Below are positions 1 to 7,318 of a stretch of 14,226 nucleotides of DNA, piece by piece; position 1 is the first letter of the stretch; each line of letters opens with the position of its first letter. Below the pieces are notes generated by a model. That model was given only the letters and a program-made list of their open reading frames with translations, was not told where the DNA came from and ran no database searches. The position numbers and the translations under genes are program-made. The stretch comes from Bacteroidales bacterium (GTDB lineage: Bacteria; Bacteroidota; Bacteroidia; Bacteroidales; UBA932), in assembly GCA_017555445.1 (NCBI GenBank), contig JAFZGK010000084.1:1-14226 (forward strand), written 5' to 3'.

Positions 1-210
1 GCTATGAATGAGGGTAGCATGAAGAAAGAGGTTGTCAAGACTTGGTCACGCGCGAGCATGATTTCTCCTGACTTTGTAGGTCACACTATCGCAGTTCATA
101 ATGGAAATAAGTTTATTCCTGTTTATGTTACTGAGAACATGGTGGGTCACAAGCTCGGAGAGTTTGCGCCGACAAGAACATTCAAAGGCCATTCGGGCAA
201 TCGTAAGTAA
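1..210 (+). CDS. rpsS: 30S ribosomal protein S19 (5' end outside window)
   Basis: The reading frame is already open at base 1 and ends with TAA at 208-210, giving the last 69 residues. S19 is normally about 90 residues, so roughly 20 N-terminal residues lie upstream. The core motifs [19 protein letters not shown] and [16 protein letters not shown] are diagnostic. S19 binds 16S rRNA in the head of the small subunit, together with S13 and S14. The internal ATGs at 4 and 19 fall inside the conserved body and should not be taken as the start. It is followed 21 bases later by rplV, the usual S10-operon order. Identification is very secure; only the left boundary is artificial. Confidence 0.97.
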   Translation, partial: AMNEGSMKKEVVKTWSRASMISPDFVGHTIAVHNGNKFIPVYVTENMVGHKLGEFAPTRTFKGHSGNRK

Positions 211-231
211 TTTTAAAATGAAGAAGTAATT

Positions 232-651
232 ATGGGAGCTCGTAAAAGATTAATGGCTGAGAAGCTTAAGGCAGCTAAACAGCAGACAGCTATCGCAAAG
301 CTGAATGATGTACCTACATCACCTCGCAAGATGCGTCTCGTTGCAGACATCATCCGTGGCGTAGAGGTGAACCGTGCACTCGATATCCTCAGATTTTCGA
401 AGAAGCACGCTTCTATCGACTTGGAGAAGCTTCTCCGTAGCGCAGTTGCTAACTGGGAGGCTAAGAACCAGGATAATGTAAAAGAGTTGGAGAACGGTAA
501 CGTTATCGTTAAGACAATCATGGTAGACGAGGGACGCACTCTCAAGAGAATCCGTCCTTGCCCACAGGGTCGCGCAGGTCGTATCCGCAAGCGTTCTAAC
601 CACGTGACTGTTATCCTCGATGTTAAACCAGCAGCAGTTAAGGAGGCATAA
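232..651 (+). CDS. rplV: 50S ribosomal protein L22
   Basis: The product has 139 residues, slightly longer than E. coli L22 (110) and near the length seen in Bacteroides. The body carries the L22 signature [17 protein letters not shown] and, near the C-terminus, the basic hairpin [20 protein letters not shown], which in known ribosomes reaches into the peptide exit tunnel near the macrolide site. The N-terminal 25 residues are a Lys/Ala-rich extension typical of Bacteroidota. ATG at 232 is chosen because it yields this extension, and no Shine-Dalgarno precedes it. The gene ends 2 bases before rpsC, so the two are clearly co-transcribed, and its final codons (Lys-Glu-Ala-stop) form a purine-rich SD-like sequence for rpsC. 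Confidence 0.97.
   Translation: MGARKRLMAEKLKAAKQQTAIAKLNDVPTSPRKMRLVADIIRGVEVNRALDILRFSKKHASIDLEKLLRSAVANWEAKNQDNVKELENGNVIVKTIMVDEGRTLKRIRPCPQGRAGRIRKRSNHVTVILDVKPAAVKEA
640..646 (+). promoter_or_regulatory. Shine-Dalgarno-like sequence before rpsC
   Basis: AAGGAGG lies 7 bases before the rpsC ATG at 654, ideal spacing for pairing with the 16S 3' end. It sits inside the last codons of rplV (Lys-Glu-Ala). Almost no other gene in the window has such a match, as expected for Bacteroidota, where SD use is rare. It may be coincidental with the encoded residues; function is inferred only from sequence and spacing. Confidence 0.4.
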
Positions 652-653
652 TC

Positions 654-1403
654 ATGGGACAGAAGACTAATCCAATTAGCAACAGAATCGGTATCACCCG
701 TGGTTGGGACTCTAACTGGGTAGGTGGTAACTACGCAGAGAAGATCGCAGAGGACTTCGAGATCCGTAAGTATCTCTCAAGCCGTCTCGCAAAGGCATCT
801 CTCTCTAAGATCGTTATCGAGAGAACTCTTAAGCTCATCACTGTGACAATCCACGCTGCAAGACCAGGTGTTATCATCGGTAAGGGCGGCCAGGCAGTTG
901 ACCTCCTCAAGGAGGAGCTCAAGAAGGTAACCAAGAAGGATGTTCAGATCAACATCTTTGAGGTTAAGAAGCCTGAGGTTGACGCACACATCGTAGCTGA
1001 CTCTATCGCTCGTCAGATCGAGGGTCGTGTATCATATCGTCGTGCTATCAAGATGGCTATTGCAACTGCAATGCGTGTTGGTGCAGAGGGTATCAAGGTT
1101 CAGATCAGCGGTCGTCTTGGCGGTGCCGAGATGGCAAGAAGCGAGATGATCAAGGAAGGTCGTACACCACTCCACACATTCCGTGCTGACATCGACTACG
1201 CACTCGCTGAGGCTCACACCAAGGTAGGCGTTCTCGGTATCAAGGTATGGATCTGCAACGGTGAGGTTTACGGAAAGAAGGATCTCTCTCCTAACGCTGG
1301 TATGGCAGCACAGGCTCAGCAGGCAGCTGGCAACAACAACCGTGGTGGTCGTGGCGGCGAGCGTCGTCGTGGTGGCCGTGGCGGTCGCAGAGACAACAAG
1401 TAA
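654..1403 (+). CDS. rpsC: 30S ribosomal protein S3
   Basis: The product has 249 residues; E. coli S3 has 233. It starts [20 protein letters not shown], a typical S3 N-terminus. The KH-domain loop [10 protein letters not shown] lies at residues 71-80, and the C-terminal S3 domain includes [15 protein letters not shown] (about 150-164) and [13 protein letters not shown] (171-183). S3 binds the 3' major domain of 16S rRNA at the mRNA entry channel. After residue 210 the protein runs into a low-complexity tail: an Ala/Gln/Asn stretch, then Arg-Gly-Gly repeats (about 230-249). Normally rplP would follow within a few bases; here the gene is followed by an intrinsic terminator and unrelated genes. 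The start at 654 is fixed by the conserved N-terminus. Confidence 0.98.
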   Translation: MGQKTNPISNRIGITRGWDSNWVGGNYAEKIAEDFEIRKYLSSRLAKASLSKIVIERTLKLITVTIHAARPGVIIGKGGQAVDLLKEELKKVTKKDVQINIFEVKKPEVDAHIVADSIARQIEGRVSYRRAIKMAIATAMRVGAEGIKVQISGRLGGAEMARSEMIKEGRTPLHTFRADIDYALAEAHTKVGVLGIKVWICNGEVYGKKDLSPNAGMAAQAQQAAGNNNRGGRGGERRRGGRGGRRDNK

Positions 1404-1423
1404 TTGTTACTCAATCTATACAG

Positions 1424-1453
1424 AAAGGATGGTCATACGGCCATCCTTTTTTT
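1424..1453 (+). terminator. Intrinsic terminator after rpsC
   Basis: AAAGGATGG (1424-1432) is perfectly complementary to CCATCCTTT (1441-1449), giving a 9-bp stem with an 8-base loop, followed by a run of seven T (1447-1453). It starts 21 bases after the rpsC stop codon. This closes the upstream ribosomal operon, which in most bacteria would continue into rplP. Confidence 0.9.
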
Positions 1454-1470
1454 ATGTCTTAAAAAATTAT

Positions 1471-1478
1471 TATCTTTG
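1471..1478 (+). promoter_or_regulatory. Bacteroidota-type -7 element for the thioredoxin-lipoprotein operon
   Basis: TATCTTTG matches the TAnnTTTG -7 consensus of Bacteroidota primary sigma factor promoters. The -33 position would fall in the T-run of the terminator just upstream (about 1447-1453), so there is no clean TTTG there. Initiation near 1484 would give a leader of about 30 bases before the ATG at 1515. Confidence 0.65.
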
Positions 1479-1514
1479 GACAATTACTTTTAAGCTTGAA
1501 AATTATAAAACGAA

Positions 1515-2645
1515 ATGAATATGAAGATCAAATCAATCATGCTTGCGGCATTCGCTGCCGCACTTGTGGCATCTTGTGCAAAGGTATCTGATGTCACTGT
1601 TGTAAGCGGTACAGTTGTACCGGAGGGTGTAACAGAAGTAAATGTGACAGTAGGCCAGGTGGTTGACACACTCGTTCCTGTTGTTGACGGCAAATTCTCG
1701 GTTGAGGTGCCTACAAACCTTACTGCAATCGCTTCAGTAAGCGCAGCGAATTATGGTGCCAACTTCATTGCAGACGGTACTCCTCTTACCGTTGTTCTTG
1801 ATGCAGAGACTATAGTTACATCAAAATATCCTAAGATTTCTGCACAGGAGAAGCTGAATGCTTTCAATTCAGCTGAAGAGGCTTATGGCTCAGAGTACGC
1901 TGACGGACAGATGAAGGTCATGACTGATTCCCTTATGAACGACGAGGAGAAGAATGCAGCACTTGAGGCATTCTATGATGAGTTCATGACTGAATATAAG
2001 GAGCACAACAAGAATGCTCTCGTGGCAAATGCAGATAACTTTACAGCTCTTTTTGCTCTTCAGTGTCTTCGTGGTGTGAGCGAGAGCGACGAGATGGCTG
2101 AGCTTCTTCCGCTTATCGATCTCCTTGTTCCTGAGCTTCAGAACCATAGCTATGTACAGGGTATGAAGAACGCAATTTCATCACGTGTCAATACTGCACC
2201 TGGCAAGATGTTCACAGATTTCACAGTCCAGAGCGTTATCGGTCATACAAGAAGCATGGACCCTCAGCCTATCTACAAAGAAGTGAAGTTCTCAGACTAT
2301 GTAGGTAAGGGCAAATATATTCTTGTTGACTTCTGGGCACCATGGTGTGGTCCATGCAAGCGTGAGGTTCCTTATATCAAGGCTGCATATGACAAGTTCC
2401 ATGGTAAGGATTTCGATGTTCTCAGCCTTGCAGTATGGGAGCGTGAAAGTCAGAAGGTGTCAATCGACACAGCTGGCGAACTTGGAATGAACTGGCTCCA
2501 TATCAACAACTGCGGTTCTGTTCCTACAGACATTTACGGCGTTGAGGGAATTCCACATCTCATGCTCATCGGCCCTGATGGCACAATCCTCGCACGTGAT
2601 CTTCGCGGACACGATATCGAGGCTGAGATCGCCAAGTATCTTTAA
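1515..2645 (+). CDS. Thioredoxin-fold lipoprotein (TlpA/ResA-like, DUF4369-type N-terminus)
   Basis: The product has 376 residues. Residues 1-21 form a lipoprotein signal peptide ending in the lipobox Val18-Ala-Ser-Cys21, so the mature protein should be anchored facing the periplasm. Residues about 25-120 are a beta-rich region like the DUF4369 domain often found in such Bacteroidota proteins, followed by a helical linker (about 110-225). The C-terminal thioredoxin domain has the active site DFWAPWCGPCK (Cys278 and Cys281) and the cis-proline loop GIPHLM (Pro347). It probably acts in periplasmic disulfide exchange or cytochrome c maturation; the partner is unknown. An ATG at 1521 is an alternative start that leaves the signal intact. 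The stop overlaps the uvrC start by one base (TAATG). Confidence 0.92.
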   Translation: MNMKIKSIMLAAFAAALVASCAKVSDVTVVSGTVVPEGVTEVNVTVGQVVDTLVPVVDGKFSVEVPTNLTAIASVSAANYGANFIADGTPLTVVLDAETIVTSKYPKISAQEKLNAFNSAEEAYGSEYADGQMKVMTDSLMNDEEKNAALEAFYDEFMTEYKEHNKNALVANADNFTALFALQCLRGVSESDEMAELLPLIDLLVPELQNHSYVQGMKNAISSRVNTAPGKMFTDFTVQSVIGHTRSMDPQPIYKEVKFSDYVGKGKYILVDFWAPWCGPCKREVPYIKAAYDKFHGKDFDVLSLAVWERESQKVSIDTAGELGMNWLHINNCGSVPTDIYGVEGIPHLMLIGPDGTILARDLRGHDIEAEIAKYL

Positions 2646-4444
2646 TGGATATCAGACAGAAAATAAAATTATTTCCACATTCCCCCGGAGTCTATCGTTA
2701 CTATGACTCTGAGGGGAATGTCATATATGTAGGTAAGGCAAAAGACCTGCACAAGAGAGTTGCGCAGTATTTTGTCCCAGCTGAACGACTTACCCGCAAG
2801 ACGGCTGTAATGGTATCAAAGATAGCTGATGCCGAGTACACTGTCGTAGAGTCAGAGGCCGATGCACTGCTTCTCGAGAATAACCTCATCAAGCAGTTCA
2901 AGCCGCGCTACAATATTCTTTTGAAAGATTCGAAAACCTATCCGTGGATATGCGTAAGTGCTGATGATTTTCCGAAGGTCTTCCTTACCCGCAAGATGGT
3001 GAAGAACGGTTCCCGTTATTTCGGTCCATACAGCAGCGTGGTGCATGCCCGTAATCTTGTGGAGTTCTTTCATAGCATTTATCCTTTACGTACATGCAAT
3101 CTGAAGATAACCTCTGAGGCTATTCTCCGGAAGAAGTACCGTCCATGTCTGAATTTCCATATAGGTAAATGTAAAGGGTGCTGTGTGGGCGGGATTTCTC
3201 AGAAGGAATATAATGAGAACATCGAGGAGATCGTAAGCCTGCTTAAAGGTGGCGGCAGAGAGGTGATAAGGCATTATAAGACTCTCATGCAGGAAGCAGC
3301 TGAGAATATGGACTTCGAACAGGCTCAGGTGTATAAGGAGAAGATGCTTTCGCTCGAGCAGCATTATAGCAAGTCAGTCATCATGAATGCCACTGTCGGT
3401 GACGTGGATGTGTTCTCTCTCATTATCGATGCAGGTGAAGCTTATGGTAACTTCATGAGGGTAAGAGGAGGAGCAGTGATACAGTCGCTCAATCTAGGAT
3501 TCAGGATGATGATCGAAGAGGCTCCCGAATCTGTGCTTGCTACATTTATTGGTGAAGTCCAGTCCAAATTCGGTGATCTGTCGGATGAGGTTGTCGTACC
3601 GTTCAAGCCTGATATAGAGCCGGAAGGTGTGGAGTTCAGGATACCTGTCCGTGGGGACAAGCTGGCGCTTCTTGAACTCAGTGCAAGAAATGCAAAGGAA
3701 ATGCAGCTGAATGCACTTCTTCAGAGGGAGCATACGGATCCGGACAGTTATAGGAACATGGTGATGGAGTCCCTTCGGAAGCAGTTGGGAATGAAGGAAT
3801 TACCGACTCACATAGAGTGCTTTGACAACTCCAATATCCAGGGTACAAATCCTGTATCAGCCTGTGTTGTATTCCGTAATGCAGTGCCTTCAAAGAAGGA
3901 TTACCGTAACTTCAAGGTAAAGACAGTGGTCGGAGCAAATGACTATGCTACGATGAAGGAAGTTGTCAACCGCCGCTACTCGAGAATGCTTGAGGAAAAT
4001 CCTGATGATCTGCCACAGCTGATAGTAATCGACGGTGGAAAGGGGCAGCTTGCATTTGCCTATGAAGCTCTGTCTGAATTGGGACTGATAGGAAAGGTGA
4101 CATTGATTGCTCTGGCTGAAAGAATGGAAGAGGTATATCGTGTGGGAGATCCCTACCCGATGTTCATTGACAGGAATTCACCGGCACTTAAAGTTCTGCA
4201 GCAGATCCGTGACGAAGCTCATAGGTTCGGTATAACTTTCCACCGCAACCTTAGAAGCAAGTCTCAGGTCGAATCGGCTCTCACAAGTATCAAAGGTATT
4301 GGAGAAAAGACAGAACAACGTCTTCTGCTGCGTTTCGGCAGCGTTTCGCGTATTGCCTCCGCTTCTTTGGAAGAACTTACTGAGATGGTAGGAAGATCTC
4401 TTGCAGAAAAGATACTGAATGCATTGAACGATACAGACAGATAA
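2645..4444 (+). CDS. uvrC: UvrABC excinuclease subunit C
   Basis: Full-length UvrC of 599 residues, the subunit that makes both incisions in nucleotide excision repair. The N-terminal GIY-YIG nuclease has GVYRYY (15-20), IYVGKAKDLHKRV (27-39) and Glu78 in LLLENNLIKQ. A cysteine cluster follows (Cys151, 168, 176, 179, 180), corresponding to the iron-sulfur cysteines reported for E. coli UvrC. The UVR/UvrB-binding helix pair is around 216-238 (EAAENMDFEQAQVYKEKM). The RNase H-like endonuclease retains Asp393 (CFDNSNIQG), Asp463 (IDGGKGQL) and His526 (RDEAHRFGITFHR). A helix-hairpin-helix (IKGIGEKTEQRLLLRFGS) closes the protein. The start at 2645 overlaps the previous stop as TAATG, suggesting translational coupling. 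Apparently functional. Confidence 0.97.
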   Translation: MDIRQKIKLFPHSPGVYRYYDSEGNVIYVGKAKDLHKRVAQYFVPAERLTRKTAVMVSKIADAEYTVVESEADALLLENNLIKQFKPRYNILLKDSKTYPWICVSADDFPKVFLTRKMVKNGSRYFGPYSSVVHARNLVEFFHSIYPLRTCNLKITSEAILRKKYRPCLNFHIGKCKGCCVGGISQKEYNENIEEIVSLLKGGGREVIRHYKTLMQEAAENMDFEQAQVYKEKMLSLEQHYSKSVIMNATVGDVDVFSLIIDAGEAYGNFMRVRGGAVIQSLNLGFRMMIEEAPESVLATFIGEVQSKFGDLSDEVVVPFKPDIEPEGVEFRIPVRGDKLALLELSARNAKEMQLNALLQREHTDPDSYRNMVMESLRKQLGMKELPTHIECFDNSNIQGTNPVSACVVFRNAVPSKKDYRNFKVKTVVGANDYATMKEVVNRRYSRMLEENPDDLPQLIVIDGGKGQLAFAYEALSELGLIGKVTLIALAERMEEVYRVGDPYPMFIDRNSPALKVLQQIRDEAHRFGITFHRNLRSKSQVESALTSIKGIGEKTEQRLLLRFGSVSRIASASLEELTEMVGRSLAEKILNALNDTDR

Positions 4445-4447
4445 CCT

Positions 4448-5140
4448 ATGAAGAATAAAGTATTATCCCTTTACGACTGGTTCCTTATAGTGGGAGTCGT
4501 CGCATCGAATATCATTTATACACTCCTTTCAGGAAATGTTGACATTGTTGGTTCGGTTGCCGGTATTGCGGGTGTGCTGTGCGTAGTACTTGTGGCTAAA
4601 GGAAGTATATGGAATTACCTGTTCGGACTGGTGAATGTTTCGATGTATGCATATATTTCATACAAGGCATCTCTCTATGGTGACGCTGCGCTGAATGCGT
4701 TATATTATGTGCCGATGCAGTTCATCGGATGGTGGCAGTGGCGCAAGAGAGGAGCAGCTGTATCTGCTGCAGAGACTGGTGGCGGCAGGGTTGAGGTCAA
4801 GGCCAGAAGATTCACATGGAAGCAGAGAGCTGTCCTCTTTGTTGGATGTGCAGCTGCTGTGATTGCCGGTTCTTATGTTCTGGGATATTTTGGTGACCCT
4901 CAGCCGTTGAAGGATTCCACAACGACTGTCCTGAGTATAGTAGCTCAGGCATTGATGGCTCTTGCGTTTATGGAACAATGGATTCTATGGATAGTGACCA
5001 ATGTCGTAAGTGTAGTGATGTGGTGTGTATGTGTGGCAAGAGGAGAGGCTCATGCCGCGGTAATGGTCATCATGTGGGTATTCTATCTGCTTAACTCTCT
5101 GAACGGTTTGAGGGTATGGAACAGATTGAGCAAAGAGTAG
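4448..5140 (+). CDS. pnuC: PnuC-family vitamin transporter (probably nicotinamide riboside)
   Basis: The product has 230 residues with about seven hydrophobic segments. The PnuC signature is clear: WNYLFGLVNVSMYAYISYK, LYGDAALNALYYVPMQFIG and WWQWRKRG, then TNVVSVVMWC and a final helix containing VFYLLNSLNGLRVW. PnuC proteins are facilitators whose substrate is trapped by intracellular phosphorylation. Most carry nicotinamide riboside; some Bacteroidota members (PnuT) carry thiamine and are linked to thiamine pyrophosphokinase or a TPP riboswitch. Neither is seen here, so nicotinamide riboside is the default inference. An insert at about 100-120 (Ala/Gly/Glu-rich, then basic) lies in a loop. 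It starts 3 bases after uvrC, and the shared transcript seems incidental to function. Confidence 0.92.
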   Translation: MKNKVLSLYDWFLIVGVVASNIIYTLLSGNVDIVGSVAGIAGVLCVVLVAKGSIWNYLFGLVNVSMYAYISYKASLYGDAALNALYYVPMQFIGWWQWRKRGAAVSAAETGGGRVEVKARRFTWKQRAVLFVGCAAAVIAGSYVLGYFGDPQPLKDSTTTVLSIVAQALMALAFMEQWILWIVTNVVSVVMWCVCVARGEAHAAVMVIMWVFYLLNSLNGLRVWNRLSKE

Positions 5141-5151
5141 GTCTGCTCTTT
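5132..5151 (+). terminator. Possible terminator overlapping the pnuC stop
   Basis: AAAGAGTA (5132-5139) can pair with TGCTCTTT (5144-5151), eight pairs with one G-U, around a 4-base loop. The pnuC stop codon lies in the stem. The following sequence is pyrimidine-rich (CTTCTC, then TTTTCTTTT) and not a clean T-run, so termination efficiency is uncertain. Confidence 0.45.
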
Positions 5152-5185
5152 CTTCTCAAAATTTTCTTTTCTCGATTTTTTTTAT

Positions 5186-5193
5186 TTAATTTG
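5186..5193 (+). promoter_or_regulatory. Probable -7 element for acpP
   Basis: TTAATTTG differs from TAnnTTTG at one position. It sits in the 116-base gap before acpP, and a T-rich stretch (TTTC at 5163-5166) occupies the -33 position. Initiation near 5199 would give a leader of about 58 bases, AT-rich just before the ATG, a common arrangement for strongly translated Bacteroidota genes. Confidence 0.45.
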
Positions 5194-5256
5194 CAGAGTT
5201 TTAATCGCAAAATACGTGTATTAGGATACTAATTATTAATTAAAAATTAAACTGTT

Positions 5257-5499
5257 ATGGCAAACATTGCAGAAGACGTAAAGGCAATCATCGTTGAGAA
5301 ACTCGGCGTAGATGCTTCTGAGGTTACTGAGACAGCAAGCTTTACAAACGATCTCGGTGCTGATTCACTTGATATCGTAGAGCTTATCATGGATTTCGAG
5401 AAGAAGTTCGATATCGAAATTCCAGATGATGACGCAGGTGACAAGATCACTACTGTAGGCGATGCTATCAAGTACATCGAAGAGAAGGTAAATGCCTAA
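5257..5499 (+). CDS. acpP: Acyl carrier protein
   Basis: The product has 80 residues, the standard length. It is acidic, with the phosphopantetheine attachment motif [12 protein letters not shown]; Ser37 is the modified residue. The N-terminal helix (about 3-16) and the C-terminal [11 protein letters not shown] are typical. AcpP carries growing acyl chains for fatty acid, phospholipid and lipid A synthesis in the cytoplasm. In many bacteria, including many Bacteroidota, it is followed by fabF and rnc; here it stands alone, with its own likely promoter and a strong hairpin 18 bases after the stop. Expression as a single-gene transcript is therefore likely. Identification is secure. Confidence 0.97.
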   Translation: MANIAEDVKAIIVEKLGVDASEVTETASFTNDLGADSLDIVELIMDFEKKFDIEIPDDDAGDKITTVGDAIKYIEEKVNA

Positions 5500-5517
5500 T
5501 CATTTTCCTGAAATACA

Positions 5518-5547
5518 AAACGGCCGGTCTGTGAAGATCGGCCGTTT
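5518..5547. terminator. Bidirectional terminator between acpP and the DUF4270 gene
   Basis: AAACGGCCGGTC (5518-5529) pairs with GATCGGCCGTTT (5536-5547), 12 pairs including one G-U, around a 6-base loop. The + strand continues TTTCATTT and the - strand reads TTTTG after the stem. The hairpin lies between the convergent ends of acpP (+, ends 5499) and the DUF4270 gene (-, ends 5567) and can serve both. Confidence 0.88.
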
Positions 5548-5566
5548 CATTTATGTGTATATCTGA

Positions 5567-7318
5567 TTATTCTGCAGTCTTAGGTGCTGAGAAAGTTATC
5601 TGCAGCTGAGGTCTTGCTCCGGCAGACTCAGGACCATTAAGCGTACATGCATAGAATCTGTCCTTGTCAAGTTCTACGGATGAGGTTGTGTTGTCTCCAC
5701 TTGAATAGTATCCGCTGGCGTAAGCTGCCATTGACAGGTAATTGTAATAATTGCTGCCGTAGCCATAGCCATAGCTGTCATATCCATATCCGCCGTAGCC
5801 TCCATAGTATCCGCCATATCCTCCATATCCGCCATAACCGTAGCCATAACCATATGGATCATACATGCTGCCATAGTATGAGCTGTATGCAAGATTGTTG
5901 TAAAGGCTGTTCAGATAGCTGTCGTCATTTGTACTGCTTGCCTCCTGTATCTCATTGTACATGATAAGGAACCAGATGTCGTAATTCTCAATCTTTTCAG
6001 CGAAATCTGAACTGCTTCTGTCAAGCTTCAAGATTTCCTGTACGTGATGACTGATGTCAGGAGAATACATGTTGAGCGACCTGTTGATGTCACCCTGATC
6101 TTCTGTAGATATGCTTGAATCGGTCAGACCTGCATATGATACATATCCTCCTTCTGTACTTCTGAGTCTTACAGTAGGGCTGAGAATCTGAGGATATCTG
6201 TCAAGCAATGAGTAATTTCCGTTCACATCATAAGGAAGGATGATTGTCGCCTTATTGATCACAACCTGTGAGAAGTCCTTTATTCCTGCCGCAGTAAGCT
6301 GCGCTTCCACGATATCCTTTATTCCTGATGCCTTTATTACAGGTTTGATTCCGCTGCCTCCTTCGACAATTATCTTGTCTGTCGCTGCAATTCCGTTTCC
6401 GGCAAAGGATCCAAATGTCTCATGTTCGCTTGTGTTGAACGCGAACTGAGTAGGGAAGGTTGCATTTTCCACCTCTTCTTCAGTTCTGAAATCTGCCGGT
6501 CCGAAATAGAAGAGGAATGAAGTGTCTACAGGTTCTGCAGAGTAGTCATATTCTGCAGTAAACTTGAGCTCGGCATAATTGCCTGTAATATATCCTGATC
6601 GTGTCCTGATCGGAAGATTGAACATATTGATTCTTCCACCTGGACCTGAAGGAGCATCTGTGGTGATGTAAATTCCCGGAACTCTTTCAAGGTAGAGGTT
6701 CATGCTGTCGAGAGGAACTGTCTTGAGTCTCTCGATGAATTCCATTGTATACGCTTCGCTGAAGTCGAATGAAAGTGAATCACCGCCGTCATATACAGGG
6801 ATGCCTTCTGTAATCCTGTTCTCGAGGTCAAGGAATTTCTCTCTCGTAGCCTGATCCATGAATGATCCCGTATAAAGGACTGTCGAATCAAGCGGTTTCT
6901 TCAATTCGCTTACATAGACATTCTGAAGAATCCTCAACTGATTGTCTGCTGCAGTTGAAAGAGTGTCACGGACAGCTGTGAAATGGAATTGTCTGAGTTT
7001 TGTGTTCTTTCCGAAATCCAGTGTGTCGTTTATGGGAACGAGCGTAAAACTCGTACTCTTCATGCTGATGCCGAGAGACGGGTCGTTGATTGCGCCGAAT
7101 GTGAATCTGGATGTGTTATAGCCGGAAAGGCTGTCAGACATCTGAAGTCTGATTTCTGTAATATCCATTGCTTCAGGGTGGTACACATCCCACATCTGGT
7201 CTGTAGGAATGAGATTCCCTCCCAAAGACTCATTGATATATACGCAAGATGCAGAGCTTAGCAGTATCGCACCGATGGCCGCAAGGCGGCTTACTCTGCC
7301 GAAGATGTTCAATTTCAT
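5567..7318 (-). CDS. DUF4270 family lipoprotein with Gly/Tyr-rich tract
   Basis: The product has 583 residues. A signal peptide (1-24) ends in SSASC, so Cys25 is probably lipidated. The stretch after it (LGGNLIPTDQMWDVYHPE, then DSLSGYNTSRFTFGAINDPSLGIS) fits DUF4270, a Bacteroidota family of uncharacterised exported proteins, mostly beta-rich, usually about 450-550 residues. Residues about 473-539 are an unusual low-complexity tract: many Gly-Tyr and Tyr-Gly-Gly units, densest at 489-521. Conserved-looking sequence resumes at ELDKDRFYACTLNGPES, so this is an internal insertion and not a run-off tail. The ATG overlaps the stop of the upstream gene (TAATG on the - strand), so the two are co-translated. 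The pairing with a short starch-synthase-like gene recurs in Bacteroides. Function unknown. Confidence 0.85.
   Translation of the reverse strand: MKLNIFGRVSRLAAIGAILLSSASCVYINESLGGNLIPTDQMWDVYHPEAMDITEIRLQMSDSLSGYNTSRFTFGAINDPSLGISMKSTSFTLVPINDTLDFGKNTKLRQFHFTAVRDTLSTAADNQLRILQNVYVSELKKPLDSTVLYTGSFMDQATREKFLDLENRITEGIPVYDGGDSLSFDFSEAYTMEFIERLKTVPLDSMNLYLERVPGIYITTDAPSGPGGRINMFNLPIRTRSGYITGNYAELKFTAEYDYSAEPVDTSFLFYFGPADFRTEEEVENATFPTQFAFNTSEHETFGSFAGNGIAATDKIIVEGGSGIKPVIKASGIKDIVEAQLTAAGIKDFSQVVINKATIILPYDVNGNYSLLDRYPQILSPTVRLRSTEGGYVSYAGLTDSSISTEDQGDINRSLNMYSPDISHHVQEILKLDRSSSDFAEKIENYDIWFLIMYNEIQEASSTNDDSYLNSLYNNLAYSSYYGSMYDPYGYGYGYGGYGGYGGYYGGYGGYGYDSYGYGYGSNYYNYLSMAAYASGYYSSGDNTTSSVELDKDRFYACTLNGPESAGARPQLQITFSAPKTAE
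5729..5878 (-). repeat. Gly/Tyr-coding hexamer/nonamer repeat tract inside the DUF4270 gene
   Basis: On the + strand the tract is a run of units such as CCATAG, CCATAT and CCGTAG mixed with CCTCCATA and CCGCCATA. Read on the - strand it gives GGNTAY units in frame, i.e. repeated Gly-Tyr and Gly-Gly-Tyr (roughly residues 481-530). Units are multiples of three, so slippage would change length without breaking the frame. Confidence 0.85.

Noticed and set aside
213..590. 125-codon open frame on the - strand
   Set aside because: It lies wholly opposite rplV and has no recognisable domain; rplV is certain, so this is a shadow.
5647..5964. 105-codon + strand frame rich in His, Cys and Arg, and a Met/Ala/Thr-rich frame on the - strand at 5674-5892
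   Set aside because: Both are other-frame readings of the Gly/Tyr repeat DNA inside the DUF4270 gene; their odd composition comes from the repeat.
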